64,000 nucleotides of DNA from positions 124,001-188,000 of the forward strand of contig CAVOHC010000006.1 in assembly GCA_963695645.1 (NCBI GenBank), in the 5' to 3' direction. Each line of letters begins with the position of its first letter. Within the stretch, counting starts at the first letter, position 1. Below the pieces are notes generated by a model. The model made no database searches, had not been told where the DNA came from, and saw only the letters and a list, made by a program, of their open reading frames with translations. This DNA comes from DATBGO01 sp963695645 (GTDB taxonomy: Bacteria > Actinomycetota > Actinomycetes > Streptosporangiales > Streptosporangiaceae). This document shows positions 29,320 to 39,057 of the stretch, in pieces. The translations under genes were made by a program, and so were the position numbers.

Positions 29320-31470
29320 GTGGCCCTGCGCATCATCATCGGCCTTGCCCTCACCGTGATCGCGCTGACGATCGCGGGCCGCCGGCTGTGGTGGCTCGTC
29401 CGGATTGGCCGCACCGGCCAGCCAGCCCCGGAGCGGATCGATGCCCTCAGGGCGCACCCGGCCAGCGGCGCGGAGGCCGAGGCCACCGAGGTGCTCGGCC
29501 AGCGCAAGCTGCTGCAGTGGACGGTGCCTGGTATCGCACATTTCGTCACCTTCTGGGGTTTTATCATCCTGATCCTGACGCTCATCGAGTCCTACGGGGA
29601 CTTGTTCAGCCGCAGCTTCGCGATCCCCGGCATCGGGCACTGGGCGTGGATCGGGTTCCTGGAGGACCTCCTCGCAGTGGCGGTCATGGCCGGCATCATC
29701 ACCTTCGCGGTGATCCGGTGGCGCCACGATCCGAAGCGCGAGGGCCGGAATTCGCGGTTCGCCGGCTCGCACACCGGCGCCGCCTGGCTGGTGCTGGTGC
29801 TGATCTTCGGCGTGGTGGCGACACTGCTGGTGTACCGCGGCGCGCAGATCGACACCGGGGTCTTCCCCTACGCCCACGACGCGTTCGCCTCGCAGATCGT
29901 CGGGCACTGGCTGCACCCGCTCGGGGTGGGCACGGACAAGGTCTTCGAGACGACCTTCGTGCTGGCTCAGCTCGCGGTCGTGCTCGGCTTCCTGGTGCTC
30001 GTTACCTACTCCAAGCACCTGCACATCTTCGCCGCCCCGGTGAACGTGCTGTTCTCCCGCCGGCCGAACGGGCTGGGCGGGCTGCAGCCGATGCGCTCGG
30101 GCGGCAAGGTGCTCGACTTCGAGGAAGCCGACCCGGACACCGACATCTTCGGCCGCGGGACCATCGAGGACTTCACCTGGAAAGGCATGCTCGACATGGC
30201 CACCTGCACCGAGTGCGGGCGCTGCCAGTCACAGTGCCCCGCCTGGGCGACCGGCAAGCCGCTGTCACCGAAGATGGTCATCCTCGACCTCCGTGACCAC
30301 GCGTTCGCCAAGGCTCCTTACCTGCTGGCCGGCTCGGATGACGAACGTGATCAGCTGCCGGAGGCCGTTAAGAAAGAAGCAGACAGGCCCCTGGTCGGCG
30401 ATGCCGCCGCAGGCGGCGTGATCGACCCCGACGTGCTCTGGTCCTGCACCAACTGCGGTGCCTGCGTCGAAGAATGCCCGGTGGACATCGAGCACATCGA
30501 CCACATCACGGACATGCGCAGGCACCAGGTGCTGATCGAGTCGGCGTTCCCGGCCGAGGCCTCGGGGATGCTGAAGAACCTGGAGAACAAGGGCGACCCG
30601 TGGGGCATGGGCGAGGCCAAGCGGCTGGAATGGACCGCGGGCCTCGGCTTCGAGGTGCCGGTGGTGGACGGCCCGATCGGCGACGACGTGGAATACCTCT
30701 TCTGGGTCGGCTGCGCGGGCGCCCTCGAGGACCGGGCGAAGAAGACCACCAGGGCGATCGCCGGGCTGCTGCACACCGCTGGCGTCAACTTCGCGATCCT
30801 CGGGCCGGCCGAGACGTGTACCGGCGATCCGGCGCGGCGGATGGGCAACGAATTCGTGTTCAGCATGCTGGCGCAGCAGAACGTGGAGACGCTCAACGAG
30901 GCGGGCGCTCGCAAGATCGTGGCCAGCTGCCCGCACTGTTTCAATGCCATTTCTCACGAGTACCCGCAGCTGGGCGGCAACTATGAGGTGATCCACCACA
31001 CCCAGCTACTGGCCCGCCTGATCGCCGACGGGCGGCTCAACCCGGTGACGCCGGTGGACGAGAAGATCACCTACCACGACCCGTGCTTCCTGGGCAGGCA
31101 TAACCGGGTGTTCACCGCGCCGCGCGAGATCATGGAGAAAGTGCCGGGCGTGCAGTCGCAGGAGATGCACCGGTGCAAGGAGCGCGGGTTCTGCTGCGGG
31201 GCCGGAGGGGCCAGGATGTGGATGGAGGAGCGGATCGGCAAGCGGATCAACGCCGAGCGGATCGAGGAGGCGCTGGCCACCAATCCGGACACGGTGTCGA
31301 CGGCCTGCCCGTTCTGCCTGGTCATGCTGGGGGACGCGATTGGCGCGAAGCAGGGTTCCGGGGAGGCCGCGCAGTCGCTTGAGGTGGTTGACGTGGCGCA
31401 GCTGCTGGCCAGGTCGGTGCAGCCGCCTGCCGGGACCCCGGTGGCCCCGGCTTCCCCTGAGGCCAGCTGA
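29320..31470 (+). CDS. Membrane-bound Fe-S oxidoreductase (HdrD/GlpC-like, CCG domains)
   Basis: A 716-residue protein. Residues 1-230 hold about five transmembrane helices of a nitrate-reductase-gamma/HdrE-like module. Two 4Fe-4S motifs follow: CTECGRCQSQCP (Cys296, 299, 302, 306) and CTNCGACVEECP (Cys376, 379, 382, 386). The C-terminal half has two Cys-rich CCG domains (LFWVGCAGALEDRA with GPAETCTGDPARR; YHDPCFLGRHNR with GFCCGAGGARMWMEE). Such proteins move electrons between a soluble dehydrogenase and menaquinone; the partner is unknown and no ETF gene is nearby. GTG start has GGAGG just upstream. Confidence 0.85.
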   Translation: MALRIIIGLALTVIALTIAGRRLWWLVRIGRTGQPAPERIDALRAHPASGAEAEATEVLGQRKLLQWTVPGIAHFVTFWGFIILILTLIESYGDLFSRSFAIPGIGHWAWIGFLEDLLAVAVMAGIITFAVIRWRHDPKREGRNSRFAGSHTGAAWLVLVLIFGVVATLLVYRGAQIDTGVFPYAHDAFASQIVGHWLHPLGVGTDKVFETTFVLAQLAVVLGFLVLVTYSKHLHIFAAPVNVLFSRRPNGLGGLQPMRSGGKVLDFEEADPDTDIFGRGTIEDFTWKGMLDMATCTECGRCQSQCPAWATGKPLSPKMVILDLRDHAFAKAPYLLAGSDDERDQLPEAVKKEADRPLVGDAAAGGVIDPDVLWSCTNCGACVEECPVDIEHIDHITDMRRHQVLIESAFPAEASGMLKNLENKGDPWGMGEAKRLEWTAGLGFEVPVVDGPIGDDVEYLFWVGCAGALEDRAKKTTRAIAGLLHTAGVNFAILGPAETCTGDPARRMGNEFVFSMLAQQNVETLNEAGARKIVASCPHCFNAISHEYPQLGGNYEVIHHTQLLARLIADGRLNPVTPVDEKITYHDPCFLGRHNRVFTAPREIMEKVPGVQSQEMHRCKERGFCCGAGGARMWMEERIGKRINAERIEEALATNPDTVSTACPFCLVMLGDAIGAKQGSGEAAQSLEVVDVAQLLARSVQPPAGTPVAPASPEAS

Positions 31471-31503
31471 CCGGAAGGCAACCGGACTGGGAGAGGGCCC
31501 AGG

Positions 31504-32163
31504 ATGGACACGCGGCGCGCAGAGTCATTCAGCGACGGAGTTTTTGCCGTCGCGATCACGGTGCTGGTGTTCAACCTGCTGGCGATCGGCCACGGCGCGC
31601 TCAGTTACCGGCTGCTGCTGGACAGCTGGCCGCAGTATGCGGCGTATGTCGTGAGCTTCCTGACGATCGGGATCATGTGGCTGAACCACCACACGATGCT
31701 GTCGCTGGTCTCCAGGGTCGACAGGGTCACGCTGGTCCTCAACACCTTCCTGCTGATGGGCGTGGTAGCCGTGCCGTTCCCCACGGCCCTGATAGCCGAT
31801 CACCTCACGGCGGACGCTCCAGCGGGCGGCCAGGTAGCCGCGGTCGTCTACGGGCTGGTCCTGATCGCGATCTCGGTTGCCTACTCCGGCATGTGGATGT
31901 ACCTGTCCGCGCATCAGGAATCGCTGGGAGCGACGACGATCAGGGCGCCGCGGCAGGCGACGCTGCGGTTCAGCGCGGGCCTGATCGGCTATGTGATCGG
32001 CACGCTGGTCGCGGCGTTCTGGTCGTCAGGCGTGGCCCTGGCGATATATGCGCTGATCGCGGTCTACTACCTGTTCGAGCACCTGCCCGGTCCCAGTCCA
32101 AGCGGCGGGGAGCCGCCGGGCGCATTCGGCGAAGCGGAGAACTCATTCGGCCAGCCCGGCTGA
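31504..32163 (+). CDS. TMEM175-family (DUF1211) potassium channel-like protein
   Basis: A 219-residue membrane protein with six predicted helices. The first begins with RAESFSDGVFAVAITVLVFNLL, the FSDGVFA.AITLL signature of the TMEM175 family, whose bacterial members are potassium-selective channels that work as tetramers. LNTFLLMGVVAVPFPTALI and the terminal YALIAVYYLFEHLPG are also typical. The ATG start follows GGAGAGGG. It is 33 bases downstream of the Fe-S gene in the same direction and convergent with the histidine kinase. Confidence 0.85.
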   Translation: MDTRRAESFSDGVFAVAITVLVFNLLAIGHGALSYRLLLDSWPQYAAYVVSFLTIGIMWLNHHTMLSLVSRVDRVTLVLNTFLLMGVVAVPFPTALIADHLTADAPAGGQVAAVVYGLVLIAISVAYSGMWMYLSAHQESLGATTIRAPRQATLRFSAGLIGYVIGTLVAAFWSSGVALAIYALIAVYYLFEHLPGPSPSGGEPPGAFGEAENSFGQPG

Positions 32164-32231
32164 GCCGGGGCGGCCGAGCTGAGGAGCGTCCGTCCCGGCG
32201 CAAGGCGGCGTTCCAGCCACCAGCCTGCCAG

Positions 32232-33725
32232 TCAGGTCGGGGTGCGGACCGGCAGCCAGATCCGCACCCTGGTACCCCGGCCCGGCCAGGATTCCAGGGT
32301 CGCGCGGCCACCGTGAGCGGCGGCGATCGCCTGGACGATCGACAGGCCTAGACCGCTGCCGCCGCCGTTGCGCTGGTTGGCCGCGTCGCTCGGCACGCGG
32401 CCTGCCGCGGCACCTGCCATCGGCCCGTCGTGACCGTGGCCGTTGTCGTCGGCGCGGTCCGTGGCGCGGTGGAATCTGTCGAACGCCCGGGCGGCGTCCT
32501 CGGCGGACATCCCGGGCCCGGCGTCCGCCACCTCGATCAGCACGCCACCGGTCAGCTGGCCGAGCCGCACCGCCACCGGCGTAGTCACCGGCGTGTGCGC
32601 ACGGACGTTGCCGAGCAGGTTGGCAAGGACCTGGCGGATCCTTGGCTCATCCACCACGGCGACAAGCCGCGGCGGGGCCTCGGCGCGCACCGGCCGGCCC
32701 GGCTCTACGGCGACCGCGTCGGCGACGGCGTCCCGGACCACGCTGGCCAGGTCGGTCTCGGTCAGGTCGAGTGAGGACGTGCGGTCCAGCCTGGCCAGCT
32801 CGAGCAGTTCGGCCACCAGCGTGCTCATCCGCTGCGACTCCTGCTCGATCCTGCGCATCGCGCTCGGCAGCTGGTCCGGCCCGAGCGCACCCTGACGGTA
32901 AAGCTCCGCATAGCCGCGGATGGTGGTGAGCGGGGTGCGCAGCTCGTGCGAGGCGTCGGCGGCGAACTCGCGGACCTTCTGCTCCGAGCGCAGCCGCGCG
33001 CCGAAGGCCTGCTGGATCCTGTCGAGCATGGTGTTGATCGCTGATCCGAGCTGGCCGACCTCAGTGCGGTCGCCCGCATCCGGCATCCGGGTGGTCAGGT
33101 CGCCCTTGGAGGTGATCTCTTTGGCCGTGGTGGCCATCTTGTCGAGCGGCTGCAGGCCGCGGCCGATGAGCCATTCGCCGCCGATGGCGAGCAGGGCGAT
33201 CAGCGCGCCGCCGGTTATCAGCTCGGCGAGCACGAATCCGCGCACGTGGTCGGCTACGGCGCTGACCGGCTGCGCAACGACGACGTAGACCCTCGGGCTA
33301 TATTTCGCCGCCGCGGCGCGCAGCCTCGGGCCGCCGCCCGAGTCCGGGACGGTGAACGGCTGGTCGTGACCGAGGTATCTCGTCAGGTCGCCGGTCGCTG
33401 CCAGCTGCTGCATCCCGTCGACAAGCTCCTGCGTGCCGAGGTCCTGGGTGCTGGAGTTGCCGCCGGTCAGCGGGCTGATGAGAACGTGCGGGGTGAGCAG
33501 GTACCTGACGGTGACCTGAACGGCCGAGTAGCCGTTCGGCTTGGCGCTGAGCTCAGCCGGACTGCGGGTGGCGTCGGCCACGAGGCCCGCGCTGAACTGC
33601 TTAGTCCATTGGTTCTTCAGCACGATGGTGCTCACCGTGGCCATGATGAGAAGGAAGATTACTGTCACGCCGATAAGCAGCACGAGCATGCGCGCGCGCA
33701 GCGACAGCCTGTGTGATCTCTTCAT
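32232..33725 (-). CDS. Sensor histidine kinase (HAMP, HisKA, HATPase)
   Basis: A 497-residue membrane kinase. A first helix (residues 12-35) and a second (about 163-183) flank an extracytoplasmic sensor of about 130 residues. A HAMP domain, then HisKA with SHELRTPL (phospho-acceptor His260), and the catalytic domain (VLANLLGNVRAHTP, DAGPGM, GGSGLGLSIVQAIAAAHGG) follow. The layout resembles TcrY/MtrB-like kinases of actinomycetes. Start chosen at ATG 33725, after the response-regulator stop; the frame is open to 33791. It is the second gene of a two-gene unit and its signal is unknown. Confidence 0.9.
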   Translation of the reverse strand: MKRSHRLSLRARMLVLLIGVTVIFLLIMATVSTIVLKNQWTKQFSAGLVADATRSPAELSAKPNGYSAVQVTVRYLLTPHVLISPLTGGNSSTQDLGTQELVDGMQQLAATGDLTRYLGHDQPFTVPDSGGGPRLRAAAAKYSPRVYVVVAQPVSAVADHVRGFVLAELITGGALIALLAIGGEWLIGRGLQPLDKMATTAKEITSKGDLTTRMPDAGDRTEVGQLGSAINTMLDRIQQAFGARLRSEQKVREFAADASHELRTPLTTIRGYAELYRQGALGPDQLPSAMRRIEQESQRMSTLVAELLELARLDRTSSLDLTETDLASVVRDAVADAVAVEPGRPVRAEAPPRLVAVVDEPRIRQVLANLLGNVRAHTPVTTPVAVRLGQLTGGVLIEVADAGPGMSAEDAARAFDRFHRATDRADDNGHGHDGPMAGAAAGRVPSDAANQRNGGGSGLGLSIVQAIAAAHGGRATLESWPGRGTRVRIWLPVRTPT

Positions 33726-33738
33726 CCCCGGGGCCGGC

Positions 33739-34479
33739 TCATTCCCCGGGTCCGGCGTGCCCCTGTTCCGGTGGCCGGAGACTGTAGCCAACGCCCCGCT
33801 GCGTGTAGATCATGGGCGGCCCCAGCGGGTCAAGTTTGCGCCGCAAGTAGCTGACATAGGTCTCGACGATCTGAGACTCGCCCGCGTAGTCCCAGCCCCA
33901 CACGCTCTCCAGCAGCTGGGCTCGGGTCAGGACGCGTCCCTGGTGCCGGATGAGATAGGCGAGTAGCCGGAACTCGGTCGGCGAGAGCTCTACGGGGACG
34001 CCTGCCCGGTGCACGGTCCAGCGTGCCTCGTCGAGTTCCAGGTCGCCAGCCCGCAGGCGGCCGGCCTCGCCGCCAGGCTGCCCGTCCCTGGCGGTCCGCG
34101 ACGCCCGTCGCAGGACCGCCCTGACCCTGGCCACCAGCGCCTCAACGGAGAATGGCTTGGTCACGTAGTCGTCGCCGCCGATGGCCAGGCCGGTAACTGT
34201 GTCTGAGGAGGTGTCCCTGGCCGTGAGAAAGATCACCGGCACCTCGTTGCCCGCTGCCCGGAGCCTGCGGCAGACCTCGAAGCCATCCATGTCCGGCAGC
34301 ATCACGTCAAGGACGATCAGGTCAGGGCGGTCGGTCTCGGCGTGGCGCAGCGCTTCCGTCCCGTTGGCCGCGGTGCTGACCGCGCAGCCATGAAACTTCA
34401 GCGCGACCTGAACCAGCTCGCGGATGTTCGGCTCGTCGTCTACGACAAGCACCTGGGGTATGCGGTCATTGTCTGTCAT
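33739..34479 (-). CDS. OmpR-family response regulator
   Basis: A 246-residue transcription factor. Receiver domain: acidic pair in VLVVDDEPN (Asp14, Asp15), phospho-acceptor Asp58 in LIVLDVMLPDMDG, and Lys in YVTKPFSVEALVARV. The C-terminal OmpR winged helix reads LSPTEFRLLAYLIRHQGRVLTRAQLLESVWGWD with VETYVSYLRRKLD. It pairs with the kinase 13 bases downstream. The target is not evident; the divergent or neighbouring DUF5666-like gene and argS give no hint. No direct repeats were clear in the 170 bases upstream. Confidence 0.93.
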   Translation of the reverse strand: MTDNDRIPQVLVVDDEPNIRELVQVALKFHGCAVSTAANGTEALRHAETDRPDLIVLDVMLPDMDGFEVCRRLRAAGNEVPVIFLTARDTSSDTVTGLAIGGDDYVTKPFSVEALVARVRAVLRRASRTARDGQPGGEAGRLRAGDLELDEARWTVHRAGVPVELSPTEFRLLAYLIRHQGRVLTRAQLLESVWGWDYAGESQIVETYVSYLRRKLDPLGPPMIYTQRGVGYSLRPPEQGHAGPGE

Positions 34480-34649
34480 GAGATACCGGGTTCATTCTTG
34501 CGTGCCGGGGCAACCGCGCCGAACCCGATACCGGCGTTCGGTTAGCAGCGGACGGCGCTCAGGTGGCGGAAGCAATGCCGTCGTGCCCGGGCATCGGACG
34601 TCCCGGGACGACGGCACGTTCCCGGCGTACCCGCCGTCACCGGCTGCGG

Positions 34650-35564
34650 TCAGCCTGACGACGACCCGTTGCCCGGGCGGATCACGATCAGCCTGGCGTC
34701 ATTCTTGCCGCCTTCCACCGGACCGCCGGCGAACACCTGCTCGCCGCTGGCAAGCACGCTGCGGCCGACCACTTTGCCCTTCTCCCTGACCACGGTGCTG
34801 GCCACCAGGTACCAGGTCCAGGTGCTGCCGTCAGCCGACCTGACGACCACCTGGCCTGCGGTGGCCGACTCGAGGACGCCGCGTGCGAAGGCGACGGTGC
34901 GCGACCCTGACTTGGTCCTGAAGGTGAACTGCCCGTGCATGCCCCCGAGTGCGCGGAGCCGGACCAGGCGGTCGCGGCAGAATCGCCCGACGATAACAGC
35001 GGCTCGCGGGTGCCTGGCTGCCCGGAGCCTGATGACGGCTCGCCCGCAGCGCCCGGCCACTGTTGACCCGCCCGCGGATACGGGGGTGGCCGGGGAGAGC
35101 GCGGCGGAGTCAGCTGAGCTCGCAGCGGCTGTCGTGGCTGACGCGGCGGTCGTGCCGGACGCGGCGGTCGTGCTGGACGCGGCGGTCGTGCTGGACGCGG
35201 CGGTCGCGCCGGGTGCCGAACTCGATGCAGCGCCTGAGGCCGGTGATGAAGCCGAGCTGAGAATGGTGTTCAGCGCGGCTGCCTGCCCGGATCCTGCCGT
35301 GGCCAGGCCAGGGCCGCTGGTGAGTTCCGTCGCGGCGAGAGCTCCGCCGCCTGCCAGCAGCGCCACAAGCGCGATGCCTGCGCCCCAGCGCATCGGCCGA
35401 CGGCCGCCAGGGCGCCGCGACCCGCCGCCACCAGCGCCCAACTCCTGCGTGGGCCAGTTGTCCTGCCAGCCGGTCGGCTGCCGCCAGTTGTCCTGCGGGT
35501 CACCGCCCGGCGGCCGCCAGTCGTCCTGCGGGCCGCCGCTGGGCGGCTGATACATGTTGTCCAT
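34650..35564 (-). CDS. Membrane-anchored protein with Ser/Thr/Ala linker and beta-rich domain
   Basis: A 304-residue protein from the ATG at 35564. The cytosolic part (to about residue 55) is Pro/Gln/Trp/Gly-rich with PQD..RPPGGDPQDNWR repeats. One membrane helix (WGAGIALVALLAGGGALAATE) follows, then a Ser/Ala/Thr-rich stalk with TTAAS repeats coded by an 18-bp tandem repeat near 35140-35220. A C-terminal beta-rich domain (GQFTFRTKSGSRTVAFARGVL, STWTWYLVASTVVREKG) resembles DUF5666-like OB folds. Anchored extracellular location is predicted; function unknown. Confidence 0.65.
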   Translation of the reverse strand: MDNMYQPPSGGPQDDWRPPGGDPQDNWRQPTGWQDNWPTQELGAGGGGSRRPGGRRPMRWGAGIALVALLAGGGALAATELTSGPGLATAGSGQAAALNTILSSASSPASGAASSSAPGATAASSTTAASSTTAASGTTAASATTAAASSADSAALSPATPVSAGGSTVAGRCGRAVIRLRAARHPRAAVIVGRFCRDRLVRLRALGGMHGQFTFRTKSGSRTVAFARGVLESATAGQVVVRSADGSTWTWYLVASTVVREKGKVVGRSVLASGEQVFAGGPVEGGKNDARLIVIRPGNGSSSG

Positions 35565-35699
35565 ACCCTGAACGATGTCGGGTCGGCCTGGGACGACTGG
35601 CAGCGGATCCTGGGAGCAGGCTGGGAACATCCCGGCAAATGCCTCAGAGAGCGCGGTCCGCGGCGGCATCCCGAGCGGATCCATGCCAGCGAAACCTCG

Positions 35700-37430
35700 T
35701 CACATGCGGTCGGGAACCGGGATGCCGAGCAGCCCAAGGCCGGTCATCAGCACCCGCAGGGTCACCGCGGACAGCGCCAGCCTGCTGTTGCGCACCGACT
35801 CGTCGCCGGCCTTTAGCACCGGGCAGCGCTCGTAAAACGCGGTGAAGGCGCTCGCCGTCCCGAACAAGAACCCGGCGAGGCGGTGCGGCTCAGCCGCGCT
35901 CGCCACCGCGGTGACGCTCGCGCCAAAACCGAGCAGATGCAGTGCGAGCGCCCGCTCAGTGGCGTCGCTCAGCCTGATCGGGCCGACGGCAGCGTCGGGC
36001 TCAAGCCCGGCCTTGTGGAAGATCGACCGGATCCGGGCGGTCGCATACTGCAGGTAGGGGCCGGTGTTGCCGGTCAGCGCCAGCATCCGGTCGAAATCGA
36101 GCGCGTAACTCGAGTCTCGGGCAACCGACAGGTCGCCGTACTTCAGCGCGCCGATCCCGACTGCCTCGGCGATCCGGCCGCGCTCGGCGGGGTCCTCGTA
36201 ACGATCCTCGATGACCTTGTCGGCCCGGCCGACGGCCTCGTCGATCAGCGTGATCAGCTTGGCCTGGTCGCCGCTACGGGTCCGCAGCCGCTGCCCTCCT
36301 GGCGCGGTCACCAAGCCGATCACGGCGTGTTCCGCGGTGGCCGCGCCGGTCAGCCAGCCGGCCTGACGCGCAGTGGCGAACACCATCTGCAAGTGCTGAT
36401 GCTGCTCGGACCCGACCACGTAGATGATCCTGGTGGCGCCGAGATCCCTCAGCCGGTACCTGATGGCAGCGAGGTCAGTGGAGTCGTACCCGTAACCGCC
36501 GTCACTCTTGCGCAGCATCAGCGGCAGCGGCCTGCCGTCCCGGCCGGTAAAGCCGGGCGGGAACGCGCAGAGCGCGCCGTCGCTGATCACCGCCACGCCC
36601 GAAGCCTCAAGCTCGGCGCAGACGTCGGCGAGCATCGGGTTGTAGAAGCTCTCCGGTGCCATGAACTGATCGGTCAGCGTGACCTGCAGCCTGGCGTAAA
36701 TCATGCGGAGGTACTCCATGGAGTCACCGACCAGCAGCTGCCACAGCTGCAGCGTCTGCTCATCACCGGACTGCAGCTGGACGACCCGGCGCCTGGCCCG
36801 GTCGGCGAACGCCGGATCGGAGTCGAACGTCGCCCTGGCAGCCTGGTAGAAGGCGGTGAACTCGCCGTCGGCGAGCTGCTCGTAGGTGGCCCGCTCGCCG
36901 ATGTCGAGCGCGTGCTCGATCAGCATGCCGAACTGAGTACCCCAGTCCCCGAGGTGCGCCGCCCTGGTGACCTCATGGCCGAGGTACTCAAGCACTCGCA
37001 CGATCGCGTCGCCGACCACAGTGGCACGCAAGTGGCCGACGTGCAGTTCCTTGGCGACGTTCGGCCCGGAGTAGTCGACGACCATCCGCTGCGGTGGATC
37101 AGCCGCCGGGACGCCGAGGCGGGTGTCGCCGAGCTGGCCGGAGGCCTGGGCCTCGATCCACTTACCGCGCAGCGTGAGATTGATGAATCCGGGACCGCTC
37201 ACCTCGGCCCGTTCGCACACGTCGCTGCCGTCCAGGTGGCCGACTAGCTGAGCGGCGATTTCCCGCGGCGGACGGCCAAGCCGCTTGGCCAGCGGCAGGG
37301 CTACATTGGCCTGGAAGTCGGCGAACTGCGACGGCCTGATGACCGGGTCCGCGTCGGCGTAGTCGGCACCGAACTCGGCGGCGAGCGCTGCGCTCAAGAG
37401 GCCGCCGAGGGCCACCTCCGGATCGGTCAT
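35700..37430 (-). CDS. argS: Arginyl-tRNA synthetase
   Basis: A 576-residue class I synthetase charging tRNA-Arg. N-terminal Add-1 domain, then the HIGH-type motif within SGPNVAKELHVGHLRATVVGD, GTQFGMLI, the editing-free Rossmann core with IRYRLRDLGATRIIYVVGSEQHQHLQ, and the DALR anticodon-binding domain at the end (YARLQ, TGNTGPYLQYATARI). There is no canonical KMSKS, as is common for ArgRS; LRTRSGDQAKL occupies the site. It is located between a hypothetical membrane protein and plsX, an arrangement I do not recognise as conserved. Confidence 0.95.
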   Translation of the reverse strand: MTDPEVALGGLLSAALAAEFGADYADADPVIRPSQFADFQANVALPLAKRLGRPPREIAAQLVGHLDGSDVCERAEVSGPGFINLTLRGKWIEAQASGQLGDTRLGVPAADPPQRMVVDYSGPNVAKELHVGHLRATVVGDAIVRVLEYLGHEVTRAAHLGDWGTQFGMLIEHALDIGERATYEQLADGEFTAFYQAARATFDSDPAFADRARRRVVQLQSGDEQTLQLWQLLVGDSMEYLRMIYARLQVTLTDQFMAPESFYNPMLADVCAELEASGVAVISDGALCAFPPGFTGRDGRPLPLMLRKSDGGYGYDSTDLAAIRYRLRDLGATRIIYVVGSEQHQHLQMVFATARQAGWLTGAATAEHAVIGLVTAPGGQRLRTRSGDQAKLITLIDEAVGRADKVIEDRYEDPAERGRIAEAVGIGALKYGDLSVARDSSYALDFDRMLALTGNTGPYLQYATARIRSIFHKAGLEPDAAVGPIRLSDATERALALHLLGFGASVTAVASAAEPHRLAGFLFGTASAFTAFYERCPVLKAGDESVRNSRLALSAVTLRVLMTGLGLLGIPVPDRM

Positions 37431-37495
37431 GAACTCAGCCTATCGGCCAGCAGCCCGATCCCGCGCCCACGTAACGGCGCGGCCGGCGCCGGTCA

Positions 37496-38809
37496 TCAGG
37501 GCCGTCGCAGGAAAAGGCCGCCACGCTGCGGGCCAAGCCGCTCCCTGATCCGCTCGGTTATCTCGCCCGTTGCCAGGGCGGCCGCCAGCTTGCAGGCAGC
37601 AGCGGCAGCGCGTGCGGTGGCTGCCCCGTGCGCGATCACGACAGTCCCTTCGAGGCCGAGCAGCGCCGCGCCTCCGTAGCGGTCCACATCTAGCCGCGCG
37701 CTGAGGTCACGCAGGGCGCCGCGCTGCAGCAGGGCGCCGAGGCGGGCCGAGGCCGATCCGGTCAGGGCTTCCCGCAGCTCCCGGCCGGCGAACGCTGCGG
37801 TGCCCTCCAGCGTCTTGAGGGCGACGTTTCCCGTGAAGCCGTCGGTCACGATCACGTCCACCTTGCCGGTCAGCAGGTCAGCACCCTCGACGTTGCCGAC
37901 GAAACTGATCGGCGCGGCGCCATGCGGGGGCGCGACGTCCAGAAGCTCATACGCGCGCCGCGCGAGCTTGTTGCCCTTTCCAGGCTCCGCGCCGATCGTC
38001 AGCAGGCCTACGCGAGGCTCGGAGATGGCGTGCGCGGCTTGCGCGTAGGCCACGCCGAGCTGGGCGAACTGGACAAGCATCTCCGGCTTCGGGTCGGCGA
38101 TCGCGCCGACGTCCAGCAGCAGCGTCGGCCCGGGCCTGGTGGGCAGCACGACCGCGAGCGCAGGGCGGTTGACTCCGGGCAGCGGCCGCAGCCGGAGCCG
38201 AGCGGTAGCCACGATCCCGCCGGTCGATCCGGCCGATACCACGGCGGCTGCCTGGCCGCGCCTGACCAGCTGGCATGCGACGGCAATGCTAGACCGTGGC
38301 CTGCGCCAGCTTGCGAGGGCGCCCTCGCCCATGCCGAGGGCTTCCTCGGCGCCGACGATCCGCATTTCGTCGATGGCTCCGTGCTTTGCCAGCAGCGGGC
38401 GCAGCAGGCCGGGTCTGCCTGTCAGCACAATGCGCGGGCCGCCGGACCGTGCCGCCGCGACAGCCCCGGCGACGATTTCCGCCGGGGCGTTATCTCCGCC
38501 CATCGCATCCACCGCGATCAGGACTGGCGGGAGTGCGCCGGGCGGCGGCGGGTCGCCGTGCGGAACGGCGCCGCGCGGTGCCGCCTCGCCCTGCGGGCCG
38601 CTGGCTTGCGGGCCGCTGTCCTGCGGGCCGCTGTCCTGCTGGCGGCTGCCCCGCTGGCCACCATTCTGAAGCGGGCCGCCGGGTGGCTGAGTCTGGAGCG
38701 GGCCGCCGGGTGGCCGAGTCTGGAGGAGATCACCGGGTGGCCGACCATCGTAGGCGCCGCCCTGCGAACCTGGGGCGCTTGACGGCCGCGAGTCACCGGT
38801 GTCCCGCAT
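37496..38809 (-). CDS. plsX: Phosphate acyltransferase PlsX with N-terminal extension
   Basis: A 437-residue protein. From about residue 93 it matches PlsX, which converts acyl-ACP to acyl-phosphate for phosphatidic acid synthesis: VLIAVDAMGGDNAP, VSAGSTGGIVATARLRL, DVGAIADPKPEMLVQFAQLG and the VTDGFTGNVALKTLEGTA core. The first 90 residues are low-complexity Pro/Gly/Gln (repeats of PPGGPLQ and QDSGPQ) and are unusual; no good start codon is seen nearer the core except a GTG inside the motif. Usually it lies beside rpmF or acpP in a fatty-acid locus, here it does not. Confidence 0.9.
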   Translation of the reverse strand: MRDTGDSRPSSAPGSQGGAYDGRPPGDLLQTRPPGGPLQTQPPGGPLQNGGQRGSRQQDSGPQDSGPQASGPQGEAAPRGAVPHGDPPPPGALPPVLIAVDAMGGDNAPAEIVAGAVAAARSGGPRIVLTGRPGLLRPLLAKHGAIDEMRIVGAEEALGMGEGALASWRRPRSSIAVACQLVRRGQAAAVVSAGSTGGIVATARLRLRPLPGVNRPALAVVLPTRPGPTLLLDVGAIADPKPEMLVQFAQLGVAYAQAAHAISEPRVGLLTIGAEPGKGNKLARRAYELLDVAPPHGAAPISFVGNVEGADLLTGKVDVIVTDGFTGNVALKTLEGTAAFAGRELREALTGSASARLGALLQRGALRDLSARLDVDRYGGAALLGLEGTVVIAHGAATARAAAAACKLAAALATGEITERIRERLGPQRGGLFLRRP

Positions 38810-39057
38810 CCGGCCAGCCTCTCACTGCTGCCCGCTCCGCAGATGGCCGGCATTGCATTGCCCGGTGCCCGGCTGTCCCAGACGAGCGCTTTCGCGGATG
38901 GCGACCCGTCCTGCTGCCCAACCGGCCATTCGCGACCCGCCGCGGTGAACCTGGGTGGTGCGAGTGTGGTCGGCCCGCTCGCCGGGTAAGCCGCGACTAC
39001 GGGCGTTGACATCTCGTTATCAAGCGATGATCAACTGTTATCCAAAACGAGGGATGC
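38810..39057. other. Spacer between plsX and the small ORF
   Basis: No gene seen. It contains the promoter of plsX (minus strand) and TTGACA at 39006-39011 on the plus strand, in a stretch (39005-39050) that is much AT-richer than the rest of the window. No matching -10 hexamer at 17 bases. Confidence 0.5.

Noticed and set aside
35883..37247. 454-codon plus-strand frame opposite argS
   Set aside because: Antisense shadow; sequence lacks any known domain while argS is unambiguous.
39006..39041. Complete sigma-70-type promoter starting at TTGACA
   Set aside because: No -10 hexamer at 16-19 bases; the only TGTTAT-like match is 24 bases away. Kept only as a remark.
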